DNA of 57,713 bases from a virus. A model generated the notes under the pieces. The model saw only the letters and a list, made by a program, of their open reading frames with translations. It ran no database searches and was not told the DNA's origin. Each line of letters opens with the position of its first letter. Positions within the stretch are counted from its first letter, which is position 1. This document shows, in pieces, positions 8,402 to 18,400 of this stretch. A program made the translations under genes and the position numbers. Location of the stretch: the IMG/VR virus record IMGVR_UViG_3300020477_000028, positions 1 to 57,713 of that record; one strand, given 5' to 3'.

Positions 8402-8467
8402 GGAAATATAGGGCTTAAAGCTTGGAGAAGCATGGATGGGCCTTATATTTCCACCTTTTATTTTTAA
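8402..8467 (+). ncRNA. Structured intergenic element B2 (long hairpin, terminator-like)
   Basis: GGAAATATAGGGC (8402-8414) pairs with 8440-8452 over 13 positions, with one G-T pair. The loop contains a smaller hairpin GCTT-GGAG-AAGC (8420-8431). The stem is followed by ACC and a T-rich run (about 8456-8465), so it may terminate transcription after the VWA gene. It overlaps an upstream alternative start (8436) of the next ORF, which argues against use of that start. Confidence 0.55.
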
Positions 8468-8480
8468 AATTAGAAATATA

Positions 8481-8801
8481 ATGAATTTAAATAAAAAAAT
8501 ATATAAAAGAGTAAAATACGCTCTAACTCATTACCCTAAAACAAGGGAAAATGACCACACACTTATGGCTGTACTGTGGCATGAAGATATGAAAACAGGT
8601 CCTGTTAGACCTGAAACAGCTATAGGATTTATTCAAACATTATCTGCGGGCGCGTTGACTAATTGGGAAAGTGCAACTAGATCGAGACGAAAGATAATGG
8701 AAGAACATCCTGAACTACGAGGACTCACATATACTATGAGACAAAAAAAGGCAAAAGTTATAAAAAAGCAGATTAAAACTTGGCCAAGTAATGTAAAATA
8801 A
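8481..8801 (+). CDS. Conserved phage-type small protein, function unknown
   Basis: 106-residue basic protein. It contains a helix with E-S-A-T-R-S-R-R-K-I followed by H-P-E-L-R-G, a pattern I associate with small uncharacterised DNA-associated phage proteins; a helix-turn-helix role is possible but not shown. The frame is open back to ATG 8436, but those 15 extra residues lie inside hairpin B2, and ATG 8481 with an A-rich leader is the better start. It sits between the VWA gene and the reductase gene. A Bacteroidota-type promoter for the reductase begins inside its last codons (8780). Confidence 0.6.
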   Translation: MNLNKKIYKRVKYALTHYPKTRENDHTLMAVLWHEDMKTGPVRPETAIGFIQTLSAGALTNWESATRSRRKIMEEHPELRGLTYTMRQKKAKVIKKQIKTWPSNVK

Positions 8802-8810
8802 TTATATTTG
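8780..8810 (+). promoter_or_regulatory. Bacteroidota-type promoter upstream of the reductase gene
   Basis: TTG at 8780-8782, a 20-nt spacer, then TATATTTG at 8803-8810. This matches the Bacteroidota primary-sigma form (TTTG or TTG upstream, TAnnTTTG near -7). The predicted start is near 8815, about 30 nt before ATG 8849. The same layout with an identical -7 box and identical spacing recurs at 10687-10717. Confidence 0.65.
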
Positions 8811-8848
8811 TTGTCCCTTTATTATTAACTAATTAATTTACTAAACAT

Positions 8849-10702
8849 ATGGATAAAAGTAATCAAATACTTAGCGACATTGTTGTCTTTAACAAGTACG
8901 CAAAGTATCTACCAAACAAGAAAAGAAGAGAGACATGGGAAGAAATTGTAACTCGTTATACAGATATGATGATACAAAAATATCCCGAACAGAAACAGAA
9001 AATATTAGATTACAAACCATATTTAATAGAAAAGAAAGTTCTCATGTCAATGAGAGCTGCACAATTCGCAGGTCCCGCTATTGTAAAATCGGAATCTCGT
9101 GTTTATAATTGTGCTTATCTTCCAATTAATGATTATAGAGGGTTTTCAGAAGCTATGTTTTTACTACTTGGTGGTACAGGAGTAGGATACTCAGTACAAA
9201 AACATCATATAGATCAGCTTCCTGAAATTGTTAAACCTAGAAAATCTCAAAAATATTTAGTTGGAGACTCTATTGAAGGATGGGCAGATGCTGTTAGACA
9301 TTTAATGGCAGCATATTTTGGATTCAGAAAAACTAAACCTGTATTTGATTATTCAGATATTAGACCTAAAGGTTCTAGATTAGTTACCGCTGGAGGGAAA
9401 GCTCCAGGGCCTGATCCATTAAAAAAATGTCTTTTTAATGTAGAACTATTACTTGATAAAAAACAAGATGGTGATAAACTTTCTCCTCTCGAAGTTCATG
9501 ATATAGTTTGTTATATAGCAGACGCTGTACTCGCAGGAGGTATTAGAAGAGCAGCTCTTATATCTTTATTCTCTGCAGGAGATGAAGAAATGATTTCTGC
9601 TAAATCAGGCGCTTGGTGGGAAAATAATCCACAAAGAGGACGTGCTAATAATTCAGCAGTTTTATTAAGACATAAAATTACTAAACAATTCTTTCTTAAT
9701 TTATGGAAAAGAATACAAGCTAGTGGTTCAGGAGAACCTGGTGTATATTTTTCAAATGATAAAGACTGGGGAACTAATCCGTGTTGTGAAATCGCATTGA
9801 GACCGTTTCAGTTTTGTAATTTAACAGAAATCAATGCAGGTAATATAAAAGATCAAGAAGACCTTAATAAACGTGCTGTAGTAGCTGCTTATTTTGGTAC
9901 ATTACAAGCAGGATTTACAAATTTTCATTATTTAAGAAGAGTATGGCAGGAAACAACTGAAAAAGATGCCTTAGTTGGTGTAGGAATGACAGGAATATGC
10001 AATGGTACAGTACTTGCACTTAATTTAACACAGGGAGCAGAAGCTGCAATTATATCTAATGCTAGCACAGCAGAAGAAATAGGTATTAATCGTGCAGCAA
10101 GAGTAACAACAGTTAAACCATCAGGTACAACTAGTTGTGTAGTAGGAACTTCTTCAGGTATACATGCATGGCATTCTCCTTATTATATAAGACGTATGCA
10201 ATGTACTAAAGATGAACAATTATATAAGTATTTAATTAAAAATCATCCTGAATTAGTAGAAGATATGACATTACTTCCTAACTCTGCAGTGATCGAATTA
10301 CCTCAGAAGGCCCCTAAAACAGGGATTTCTAGAAAATTTGAAACAGCTAAACAAATGTTAGAAAGAGTACAGAAATTTAATACAGAATGGGTTGAACCTG
10401 GACATTTAAAAGGAAATAATACTCATAATGTATCAGCTACTGTTTCTATCAAAGAAGAAGAATGGAAAATGGTAGGAAGTTGGATGTGGGAAAATAGAGA
10501 AACATTTAATGGTTTATCTGTATTACCTTATGATGGAGGTACATATGTACAAGCTCCTTTTGAAGAAATAAATGAGAAAAAATTCACTTCAATGTATAGA
10601 AAACTAAAAGAAATTGATTTGACAAAAGTAAAAGAAAAAGAAGATAATACAGATTTACAAGGAGAACTAGCATGTTCTGGTGGATCTTGTGAAATTACAT
10701 AA
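8849..10702 (+). CDS. nrdJ: Class II (adenosylcobalamin-dependent) ribonucleotide reductase
   Basis: 617-residue reductase making deoxyribonucleotides. The architecture resembles monomeric class II enzymes: R-V-Y-N-C with the first redox Cys near residue 90, L-L-L-G-G-T-G-V-G-Y, then N-P-C-C-E-I with the thiyl-radical Cys followed by F-C-N-L-T-E-I-N with the second redox Cys, V-K-P-S-G-T-T in the barrel, and a C-terminal CSGGSC pair that would re-reduce the active site. No ATP-cone is visible at the N-terminus and no class I partner subunit or class III activase is encoded nearby, which supports the B12-dependent class. At 617 residues it is shorter than the roughly 740-residue Lactobacillus enzyme. 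It has its own promoter (8780-8810). Confidence 0.9.
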   Translation: MDKSNQILSDIVVFNKYAKYLPNKKRRETWEEIVTRYTDMMIQKYPEQKQKILDYKPYLIEKKVLMSMRAAQFAGPAIVKSESRVYNCAYLPINDYRGFSEAMFLLLGGTGVGYSVQKHHIDQLPEIVKPRKSQKYLVGDSIEGWADAVRHLMAAYFGFRKTKPVFDYSDIRPKGSRLVTAGGKAPGPDPLKKCLFNVELLLDKKQDGDKLSPLEVHDIVCYIADAVLAGGIRRAALISLFSAGDEEMISAKSGAWWENNPQRGRANNSAVLLRHKITKQFFLNLWKRIQASGSGEPGVYFSNDKDWGTNPCCEIALRPFQFCNLTEINAGNIKDQEDLNKRAVVAAYFGTLQAGFTNFHYLRRVWQETTEKDALVGVGMTGICNGTVLALNLTQGAEAAIISNASTAEEIGINRAARVTTVKPSGTTSCVVGTSSGIHAWHSPYYIRRMQCTKDEQLYKYLIKNHPELVEDMTLLPNSAVIELPQKAPKTGISRKFETAKQMLERVQKFNTEWVEPGHLKGNNTHNVSATVSIKEEEWKMVGSWMWENRETFNGLSVLPYDGGTYVQAPFEEINEKKFTSMYRKLKEIDLTKVKEKEDNTDLQGELACSGGSCEIT

Positions 10703-10717
10703 TTTTTTGTATATTTG
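10687..10717 (+). promoter_or_regulatory. Bacteroidota-type promoter for the 65-residue gene
   Basis: TTG at 10687-10689, a 20-nt spacer, then TATATTTG at 10710-10717, the same arrangement as the promoter at 8780. It overlaps the last codons of the reductase gene. The predicted start near 10722 gives a roughly 25-nt leader before ATG 10748. Confidence 0.6.
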
Positions 10718-10747
10718 CATTATGAATAATAAAAATATAGTTGTAAT

Positions 10748-10945
10748 ATGGCCTTAGACGAAAAGATACCACAAGAAAATAGATTAGCTTCTTACAGATT
10801 AGAAGGAGAAACATACGAAGAGTATAAAGTACGTAGAAAATTAGCTAAAGAAGCAATTAAGCAATATTTACGTGGTACTGTAGTATGGAATAGTAGTGTT
10901 CAAGGTACATATATACGACCTAAAAATAAAGGCGGGACCGAATAA
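10748..10945 (+). CDS. Small conserved phage-type protein, function unknown
   Basis: 65-residue protein with the pattern E-N-R-L-x-x-Y-R-x-E-G-E-T-Y-E-E-Y-K followed by a basic helix, then L-R-G-T-V-V-W and a G-T-Y near the end. I recall similar very small proteins in many marine phages but know no function. It has its own promoter-like site and is the last gene of the plus-strand arm. Its stop at 10943-10945 is followed at once by structured element C and the main terminator. Confidence 0.65.
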   Translation: MALDEKIPQENRLASYRLEGETYEEYKVRRKLAKEAIKQYLRGTVVWNSSVQGTYIRPKNKGGTE

Positions 10946-10948
10946 TAG

Positions 10949-11001
10949 TAGGTGCCCAAGCAGAGTACAGTTTTGATTGGTTTCTCTATACTCTGCACCT
11001 A
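10949..11001 (+). ncRNA. Structured intergenic element C
   Basis: GCAGAGTA (10960-10967) pairs with TACTCTGC (10989-10996), and TAGGT (10949-10953) pairs with ACCTA (10997-11001), leaving GCCCAA (10954-10959) as a 5' bulge; alternatively TAGGTGC pairs with GCACCTA over 7 bp. No T-run follows it and a separate canonical terminator begins 3 nt later, so this is not itself the terminator. It contains AGGTGCCCAA (10950-10959), identical to element A and in the same position on the 5' arm. Confidence 0.6.
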
Positions 11002-11004
11002 AGA

Positions 11005-11038
11005 AAGGCTAGTAATTAATTTTACTAGCCTTTTTTTT
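11005..11038 (+). terminator. Rho-independent terminator closing the plus-strand arm
   Basis: AAGGCTAGTAA (11005-11015) pairs with TTACTAGCCTT (11022-11032) over 11 bp, with a 6-nt loop and a run of eight T residues (11031-11038). It lies between the convergent arms. Read on the minus strand the stem is followed by TTTCTT, so weaker termination of the minus-strand late transcript is also plausible. Confidence 0.9.
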
Positions 11039-11057
11039 ACCCAATTCCGTAGTAGAT

Positions 11058-11366
11058 CTACAGTTTGTACAAAGTATATTCTATTGTTAATTCTTTTCCT
11101 TGTGCTATACGTTCAGTTGTATATAATATGCGCCACTCTTTACTTTCATTTTCCTTCACCTCACAGTTAGGATGTTCTGAATGATTAATAAATCCGCCAA
11201 GTGGCGTACGTATATAATCATCTTCAAAATCAGGATCGTAAATATGAGTAATTCCTATTTCTATTCCCGCGGGAATGTCTTCTCTTGCAATAATCCCTGC
11301 ACCGTGAATATCAGAAGGACCTATAGCAAGATATTCAGGAAGAGGTTTATAAAGTTTTTTGGCCAT
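11058..11366 (-). CDS. SET-domain protein (putative protein lysine methyltransferase)
   Basis: 102-residue minimal SET domain. Visible family features are G-P-S-D-I-H-G-A-G-I near residues 16-25 (the S-x-x-x-G-x-G SAM-binding start), G-G-F-I-N-H-S-E-H-P-N near 57-67 (the N-H-S knot motif) and G-K-E-L-T-I-E-Y near 90-97 (the closing E-x-x-x-x-Y). Members methylate lysines using S-adenosylmethionine. There is no pre-SET or post-SET cysteine cluster. It is the last gene of the minus-strand arm, 3 nt after the 1,353-residue virion protein gene, so it is probably late-expressed. Whether it modifies phage or host proteins cannot be seen. Confidence 0.82.
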   Translation of the reverse strand: MAKKLYKPLPEYLAIGPSDIHGAGIIAREDIPAGIEIGITHIYDPDFEDDYIRTPLGGFINHSEHPNCEVKENESKEWRILYTTERIAQGKELTIEYTLYKL

Positions 11367-11369
11367 ATA

Positions 11370-14300
11370 CTATTCTCTATAGTGATAACTTAATATATCA
11401 GGAACATATCTCCATCTTTCTGTATGTTTTACAAAAGGAATCATGTCTTTAACAGCCTTTCCAAGTTTAGTATCTCCTTTTCTTCGACCAGATTTATATT
11501 CTTCAAATTCACCATTAAATGCATCTTCAAAAAGTTGAGACCACACTGTAGCTATTCTTTGAGCCATAGTAGTACTAGTAGCAGGTGAAAGTAATAATCT
11601 ATATAATTCGTCTATACTGCTATATGCTCTTAATTCTGTATTTAAACGAACTGCAAAAAAGGCTAAATGATATGAAAGATAATCGTCATCATCATCTCCT
11701 CTGTCTTTGAAGTATAAAGAAATTTGATAAGCTAGCGCTGATACTGCTAATTCAGTTAATGTTCTTTTCACATTAGCTTTTTGATGTTCAGACATATTAC
11801 CCCACTCTTCTTTAGACATTGACAGTAATCCTTTTTTAGCCTCATAAGCATCATCTCTGGTTCTTTGAAATAGCTGTGCTACTTTTTTATAACCGTGATA
11901 CCCCATATATGCAAGAAATTTTAAAGTAGTTACATACATACCTTCTCTCATAGTTTTAGATCTAGGATCATATTGCATTGTAGTACTATCTCCAGAGTCT
12001 TCAGCGTCTTGAAAGAAAGATGCATTAGTTCTATCTTTAATATCTCTTTTTAAATTATAAATCGCTTTGGGCATGCCTTGTAGTCTTCGTCTAAAAGAAG
12101 ATGGAAAGAACTTACGCATACTCCATAAAGCTTGGCCCCACCAGTGTCTCTGCCCTGGAGCCATATTTCTTTCAGAATATGATCCATGCAAATCTTCATT
12201 TGTCATTTGTACCAATCGAGTTATATGCATAATCGCCTCAGCATTTTCCCTCTCCTCCTTGCTACGGATGTTAATATCTGGATTGAATTTTCCTGTAAAA
12301 TTATATGTTGTGTAGGTTTCTCCAGTTCTAACTTGAACTGATCTAACATCTGGATTTACTTCAAGTTTATAGGCATTATCTCCATGTTTAACACGTCTAT
12401 AAGCTTGAGCTAATGACATTGCTTCTTTTACATTAGTAGTGCTTCCGCTGCCGTCTTTATTTAAATACTTACCGTCTGCTCCTAATACCTTAACACTTCT
12501 AAGTATAGCATACATAATTAAATTATGCATATTATGCTCTGCCATACCATTTAAACCATGAAGAGTATTTGTATTAAATAAAGCTTTAAATTTATTATTA
12601 TATGCATAAGTATGTTGTCCCATTCTATAATCATTCATAGGATCATATATAAGACCTAATAAATTAGTTTTAGATTTAGGATAAGGTCTTCCTACATCAT
12701 CAATTATAAGCCCTAAATCCATTCCATAATCTTTTTCAGCATTTAATAAGTCACCATAATTATAAAACTCTGAACCAAGGCCCTCTATAGTAGATAAAGT
12801 TCCTCCTAATAATCTATTAGATATAGTAGTCATCCAGTTACCTGATAGTAAAGTTAATCCTATATATTGTAACCATAAATTCCATAGTTTTCTAACACTA
12901 ATATTACCAATTTTTACTCCTGCTTCCACAATAGCCTGACCAAACATTCTTTGTTCTATCAAATCTCTAGCAGCTTGTAAATTCATATTTGAAGGGTCCT
13001 TTGGAGCCACTTTAGGTTGTCCAACCATTGTATTTTTTACAAATGTTTTAAAACCAGCACTTTGCACTATTTGCCTATCTGCTAACAAAGTCATAAACAT
13101 CTCTAATACAGGAACTAGTTGATTTTTATAATGATAATTATAACTTACTTGTAATCCTACTAAAGCATTATCGTGAACATTAAAAGATTGGTCCTCAAGA
13201 TCTAGTTTTTGTCTATAATAAATAGGAATATGCTGATTTTGTCTTCCCTTAGAATTTGTTCTTACAATACGTTTCCAGGCACCGTCTCTGCTAAAAGTTA
13301 ATTGAGTTTCATTAGCTTCTTGTCCTTGATTTAACTGTACAACACTATCTACATCCTTACCCTTTTTATATTGAACCATTTCACTTAATCCTGTCTTAAC
13401 AAATTTCCAAAAATCTCTCATACTATGTACATCTTCAGTAAATCTTTCATGTAAAGTTTTATATTTACCGATCATTCTATATCTAAGTTTGAACTCTGCA
13501 CCATATAAACTATCAGCCTCTCTAAGACTTTGCATAATTCCTTGATAATATTTATACACAGGACTTTCAGGATCTTCTTTTCGAAGTCTTTCTATTTCTT
13601 TATATTGTTGAGATTCATATTCTTTTACAGATCTTACTACAATTCCAGTTTTTCTTAGAACATAATCTCTAACTGCTACTTTATTTAAATTTTTACTTGG
13701 CACATGTAAAGAATCTTCATATTTAAATAATTCATCTTTTAAAGAATCTTCTAACATGGCTGCTTCAGCCATTACTTTTGCTTTTTCTTCTTTATATGTA
13801 AAAATAGCTTTATCTAATTTTTTAAATTTACGAAGTTGTTCTGTGGTAGGATTTTCTAAAGCTGCGATTCTATTATGTTCTTTTAAAGCAGGTTTTAATA
13901 TTTTATTAATCTCTCTTACTCTCTTCCATTTATTATTTAATTTAAGCTTATTATTTGGTATATGCTCTGTAGAAGCATCATTATCATATGTAGTATTTTG
14001 TGAATATAATTTACTTAAATTCATATATAATTTAAAATTTTCAGGAGACTTAGCCTTATCTATCATTCCCACCTCATCTAAAACAGAATCTTTTTTAATT
14101 TCAGACATTTTTGTTCTAATAGCAGATAATGTTTCATACCACTCACTGTGCCATCTGCTAACATAATATCCAGTTCCTTGAGTTTCAGACAATGCTCCGC
14201 TTTCATCTATTGCACGCTCTGCAATAAATTCAAAAAACTGAACAGGATTTCCAGCACCCTGGCCTCTTTGTTTTTGATACGCTATATAATCTGCATATAA

Positions 14301-15431
14301 TTTATTAAGTTTACTAGCTCGATCGTTAAATCGTAACTTTGCTTTGTCTTCTACGTTTAATATAGCAGCATTTAAAGCTCTTAACATAGGACTAGTCGTT
14401 TGAGAAGCATTTATAGCCCATCTTTGAAGTGATCCTATATCTGTACCTATAGCCAATAAGTTTTTTACATATTCTTTAGCATCGTTTTTATGGCTCATAT
14501 CATTTTTTGCCATTTCTGAATCTACATGCTTTTGAACTCGAAGGCGCCACTGTTGTATATTCTCTTCTTTTTTTCTTTTTCCTTCTGGAGTTTCTATATA
14601 AGATCGCCTATAATACTCTCTTACATTAGCTAACCATTCTTCTCCATTACCTAGTATTTTTTCAGATACAAAATCAACAGCTTTTTCTCTATAAATATTA
14701 TCAATAGTATCTATATCATTAGATAATCTCTGTAATACCCTGATCATATCTTGAGGTAATCCATATTTTTTACCTTTAGGTAAATTTTTATTACTTAATT
14801 CTGTAGCTTCTTTTAAAATATCATTTATATCTCCATATGTATCAAGTATTTGATAGATTTCTTGAAGTTGATGCGCAGTTAAACTATCACCTTTTAGATC
14901 TATAAGCCTTTGTATGGCCTCTATCTCTCGGACTGCATTTTGAATATAAATAGCATACCCTTTCGTTTCAGTAGCATTAGCAATTTCAGCAACAATTTGT
15001 TCAATTTGCAGTTTTAGTTTATTTCTATTATGAACAGTTTGTTTAACTCTTCGTAAATTTTGTAATCTAGTAGTTAAAGATTCAATTACTTTCATTAATC
15101 TATTTGCTGCAGCAGAAGTAGCTATATTAAATTGTTTTATATTAAAACCTTTTTTATTTAAATCCCATTCAGCTTGAAATTTTATTACATCATCAAATAA
15201 AGGCTCCCCATATATATCTAATTTAGAAACACCATCTGTATGTTTTAGTTTATAAAGATCTGGATCTTTTGTCCAATCCCCCCATAAACTTAAAAATCGA
15301 GGAGTAAATAGATTTCTATAAGCTAATTCAGCCTTAGATTGATCACCATACCATTCTTCTAATTCTTTAAATAGCTTACTATCTACTTGTTTTCCTGTTA
15401 CAGGATCTTTTACTTTAAACGTACAGGCCAT
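11370..15431 (-). CDS. Large virion protein next to the virion RNA polymerase
   Basis: 1,353-residue protein starting M-A-C-T-F-K-V-K-D-P. The first third is dominated by long charged helices that look coiled-coil forming; a more hydrophobic region lies around residues 830-880; a run of five Asp occurs near residue 1247. I recognise no enzymatic motif. Its place just downstream of the giant polymerase gene (2-nt gap) matches the set of giant co-packaged proteins of crAss-like phages, several of which are injected with the DNA. A role in the ejected complex is inferred from position and size only. No signal peptide is present. Confidence 0.7.
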   Translation of the reverse strand: MACTFKVKDPVTGKQVDSKLFKELEEWYGDQSKAELAYRNLFTPRFLSLWGDWTKDPDLYKLKHTDGVSKLDIYGEPLFDDVIKFQAEWDLNKKGFNIKQFNIATSAAANRLMKVIESLTTRLQNLRRVKQTVHNRNKLKLQIEQIVAEIANATETKGYAIYIQNAVREIEAIQRLIDLKGDSLTAHQLQEIYQILDTYGDINDILKEATELSNKNLPKGKKYGLPQDMIRVLQRLSNDIDTIDNIYREKAVDFVSEKILGNGEEWLANVREYYRRSYIETPEGKRKKEENIQQWRLRVQKHVDSEMAKNDMSHKNDAKEYVKNLLAIGTDIGSLQRWAINASQTTSPMLRALNAAILNVEDKAKLRFNDRASKLNKLYADYIAYQKQRGQGAGNPVQFFEFIAERAIDESGALSETQGTGYYVSRWHSEWYETLSAIRTKMSEIKKDSVLDEVGMIDKAKSPENFKLYMNLSKLYSQNTTYDNDASTEHIPNNKLKLNNKWKRVREINKILKPALKEHNRIAALENPTTEQLRKFKKLDKAIFTYKEEKAKVMAEAAMLEDSLKDELFKYEDSLHVPSKNLNKVAVRDYVLRKTGIVVRSVKEYESQQYKEIERLRKEDPESPVYKYYQGIMQSLREADSLYGAEFKLRYRMIGKYKTLHERFTEDVHSMRDFWKFVKTGLSEMVQYKKGKDVDSVVQLNQGQEANETQLTFSRDGAWKRIVRTNSKGRQNQHIPIYYRQKLDLEDQSFNVHDNALVGLQVSYNYHYKNQLVPVLEMFMTLLADRQIVQSAGFKTFVKNTMVGQPKVAPKDPSNMNLQAARDLIEQRMFGQAIVEAGVKIGNISVRKLWNLWLQYIGLTLLSGNWMTTISNRLLGGTLSTIEGLGSEFYNYGDLLNAEKDYGMDLGLIIDDVGRPYPKSKTNLLGLIYDPMNDYRMGQHTYAYNNKFKALFNTNTLHGLNGMAEHNMHNLIMYAILRSVKVLGADGKYLNKDGSGSTTNVKEAMSLAQAYRRVKHGDNAYKLEVNPDVRSVQVRTGETYTTYNFTGKFNPDINIRSKEERENAEAIMHITRLVQMTNEDLHGSYSERNMAPGQRHWWGQALWSMRKFFPSSFRRRLQGMPKAIYNLKRDIKDRTNASFFQDAEDSGDSTTMQYDPRSKTMREGMYVTTLKFLAYMGYHGYKKVAQLFQRTRDDAYEAKKGLLSMSKEEWGNMSEHQKANVKRTLTELAVSALAYQISLYFKDRGDDDDDYLSYHLAFFAVRLNTELRAYSSIDELYRLLLSPATSTTMAQRIATVWSQLFEDAFNGEFEEYKSGRRKGDTKLGKAVKDMIPFVKHTERWRYVPDILSYHYRE

Positions 15432-15433
15432 AA

Positions 15434-18400
15434 TTAATCACATTTTTTATTTGGTTTTCTACTCGCTTTTTCTACTCTACCTAGAGCATCTCTACTATCT
15501 TTATTATTAAAGATAGAACTTATAAAGTTATTTCTTTGAGTTTTTGCATCTCGCAAATCTACGGATTTTTCGACAAATTCATCTACTGTTCTAAATAATA
15601 AATCATATAAACTATCATTTTTTTCTATATTAAATAAATCAAGAAGTGCTTTTACAAAAGATTTCCATAAAGATTGTACATTACCTTGACTATCTGTAAC
15701 TACTGACTTTTTTAATTGTTTTATAACTATAGGATCAGTTAAACCATAAGTAATAAACTCTCCTAACATTTTAGTATGTACAAGCTCATCATTAACAGGA
15801 TCTCCTGTAAAATTATCTGGATTAAGATATTGTGCCAAAGCTTTAGGCATTGTATCCACATGTTCTGTTAAATACATGCTAGCAATTGTTCCTATTTTTT
15901 TTCTAAATTCAGGATTTTTAGAAACTCCCTCAACTGTATAATAATGTAATAATTCATGTAGAACTGCTATTCCTATTTCTTTCTTATTTAATTTTCCATC
16001 TTTTTTAAGTTCTCTAACAATTATCGCTGATTGACTATATTGTTCATTATATTGATACTGTGCTACAATAGTTTTACTTTTACTTAAAAATAATCCGAAT
16101 TCATTCTCAGGTACAAACATTAAATCTATAGGGTTACCTTGTAATTTATTTCTCATAAGATTATAAATTAAAGTATAAGTATTACTATTTCCCATTTCAT
16201 GTTGTAGCATATCTAAAAGAGTTATTGCAGGTATAGAATTGTTAGGAATACTCATCATTTCTCCTTTATATTCATATAAAGCAGCTTCTTCTAAATTCAA
16301 CATATCGATTAGAGTATTATTTCCAATTAAATGTCGTGCTTTATTCATAAAATAACTATATCCTTGATATACACCTTTCTCATTTGCTAAAGATAAATCT
16401 CCTTTAGTATTTAAAAGAGATTCTTTCATCTCTAAATTGTATTTTAAAGCAGAATTAATAGCATCTTCTATACGTACTCCTTTTTCTATAGCTTCTGAAA
16501 TTGTTTTAAATGTACCAAGTTTTATAGCCCCATTGATATTTTGTAAAGGTGCCATAAATGAATTTTTTAATTCATATCCAGGATCTAAAATACTATTTAA
16601 ATCTTGTTTTATATCTATAATATCAAAACTCATAGAAGTAAAATCAGAAGATTCTCCTTGAGTGCTGACAAATCTTTCCCCATCTCTTTCAGAAGACTCA
16701 TTAAATGCTATTCCTAATTCAGAATTAATTTCTAAAGCTTGATTTCTAGAAACTCCTCCTTCTAAATAACTCTCTGTAATATCTAATATACTTTTTTCTT
16801 CTAATAAATATCTTGTTTGTCCTTTTTTATCTACAACAGAAATTTCATTTTCTTTTATTGCAGTAGTTCCTGGAGATTCATATATATTTTTACCTTTATC
16901 ATACCTACCAGTTCTTTCAGCTAATCTATAAACAGCATTTCCTGTTTTATCATAACCTAAATGCTCATATAAATGTCTAGAAGTTCCTTGTTTTAATTCT
17001 AAAAAAGGAGTAAATATAGGATAACCAGTACTATCTTCTAATACAGGAGCTGGATGAGTTACATATCTCATTCTACTTCCTTTTGGCTCTAAAACAATAT
17101 GTAAAGGCATTCCACCTATACCTTTAACATCCATTTTACCTTCTTTACCTTTTAATTGTATCTCAGGAACAAGAGAAGTATTACCTGTTTGACCTCTTAA
17201 AAAATCCATTATCTCTGAACGATTCATTCCTAAGTCTTTAATATTATTTATTAAAATACCATATTCTTGATAAATACCAGTTTCTGTTTCAAAATCAAGA
17301 GGAGCTAATTCATGATAAGAAAATAAAGTATTTTGCATTCCAGATTCTACTAAAGAGACTTTGTATAAATCTTTAGCAAATTTTTGTATATTTTTATCTT
17401 CATGGTTTAATAAAGAATCCCAAGCTTCTGTCAACACATCTTTTTCTTTACCATCTTTTTTAGTTGTTGCAGGACTAGTTATATAATCATATCCGTCTTT
17501 AAGATTTGAAAAATTAGGAGTTAAATATCTAATTAAAGCATTATCTTTAATAGGGCTCTTTTCATCATTTTTATATTTATATAATTTTTGAGCTATTGAA
17601 TCCTTCCCATAAAATAAATCTTCAACATTGATAGATTTCCAATAAGGAGTTTTTGTAAATAAATATGTTTTAAATGCATTATAAGTTTTTCTAAGAAATT
17701 CTTCATCTGTTTTCATTTGCCACTTCTTCCCTACAGTATTACCTATCTCATATATAGATTCTTCAATCATTGGATTTCCTAAAATAAAATAATCTTTAAA
17801 TAAATTATACATAAGATCAGGACCATTACTTTGATATTTACCTAACATTGTTCCTTCAAATCTTTCATTAAATCCTTCAAATGTACTTTCTAAAACAGCT
17901 TGTTCAATAAGATTTCTAGAAATTATTGATCCTAAAAGACCCCTATTAGCTCCTACAGTATCTGCTTTAGAAGCTGAAACTATTTTATTTAAAGAAGACG
18001 CTTTTTTCTTCATATCTAAGAAAAATTTAAATAATACTAATTCTTGATACATATCATTAGTTGTAGTTTTATCTATCATATTATGAAGATCTTTTACAGT
18101 AATAATATCATCAATTTTTAATTCATTATTATTTATCTTTTCTAAAGTTTCTTGATATATTTTTGAATCTTCAATTTCTGTTTTAATGTCATGTTTTGTT
18201 CTAACATAATATTTTGCTAAACTTTCAGGACTTGATAAATTTGTGATTGGAAGAGGGTCTGTTTTTTTCAAACCTCTTTCCTCTTTTAATGCTTTACTAA
18301 GAGCATCTATTATTATATTTTCTGCTTTACTATAATACGTTTTACCATTAATTTCTAATCCTTCAGTACTCCCTCTTAAATATTTCTCGTATTTAACATA

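Noticed and set aside
8337-8467. tRNA or tmRNA gene in the structured intergenic region
   Set aside because: No T-arm GTTCRA sequence, no acceptor ending in CCA at the right spacing and no anticodon arm could be found.
8436-8480. Longer N-terminus of the 106-residue protein starting at ATG 8436
   Set aside because: These codons fall inside the 13-bp hairpin B2; ATG 8481 has an A-rich leader and gives a start typical of a soluble protein.
8849-10702. Intein or intron in the reductase gene
   Set aside because: The frame is continuous, the protein is shorter than usual, and no self-splicing or homing-endonuclease motif is visible.
10703-10747. 11-codon leader peptide (ATG at 10721) as an attenuator
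   Set aside because: It lacks a run of regulatory codons and no alternative hairpins are seen nearby; likely chance.
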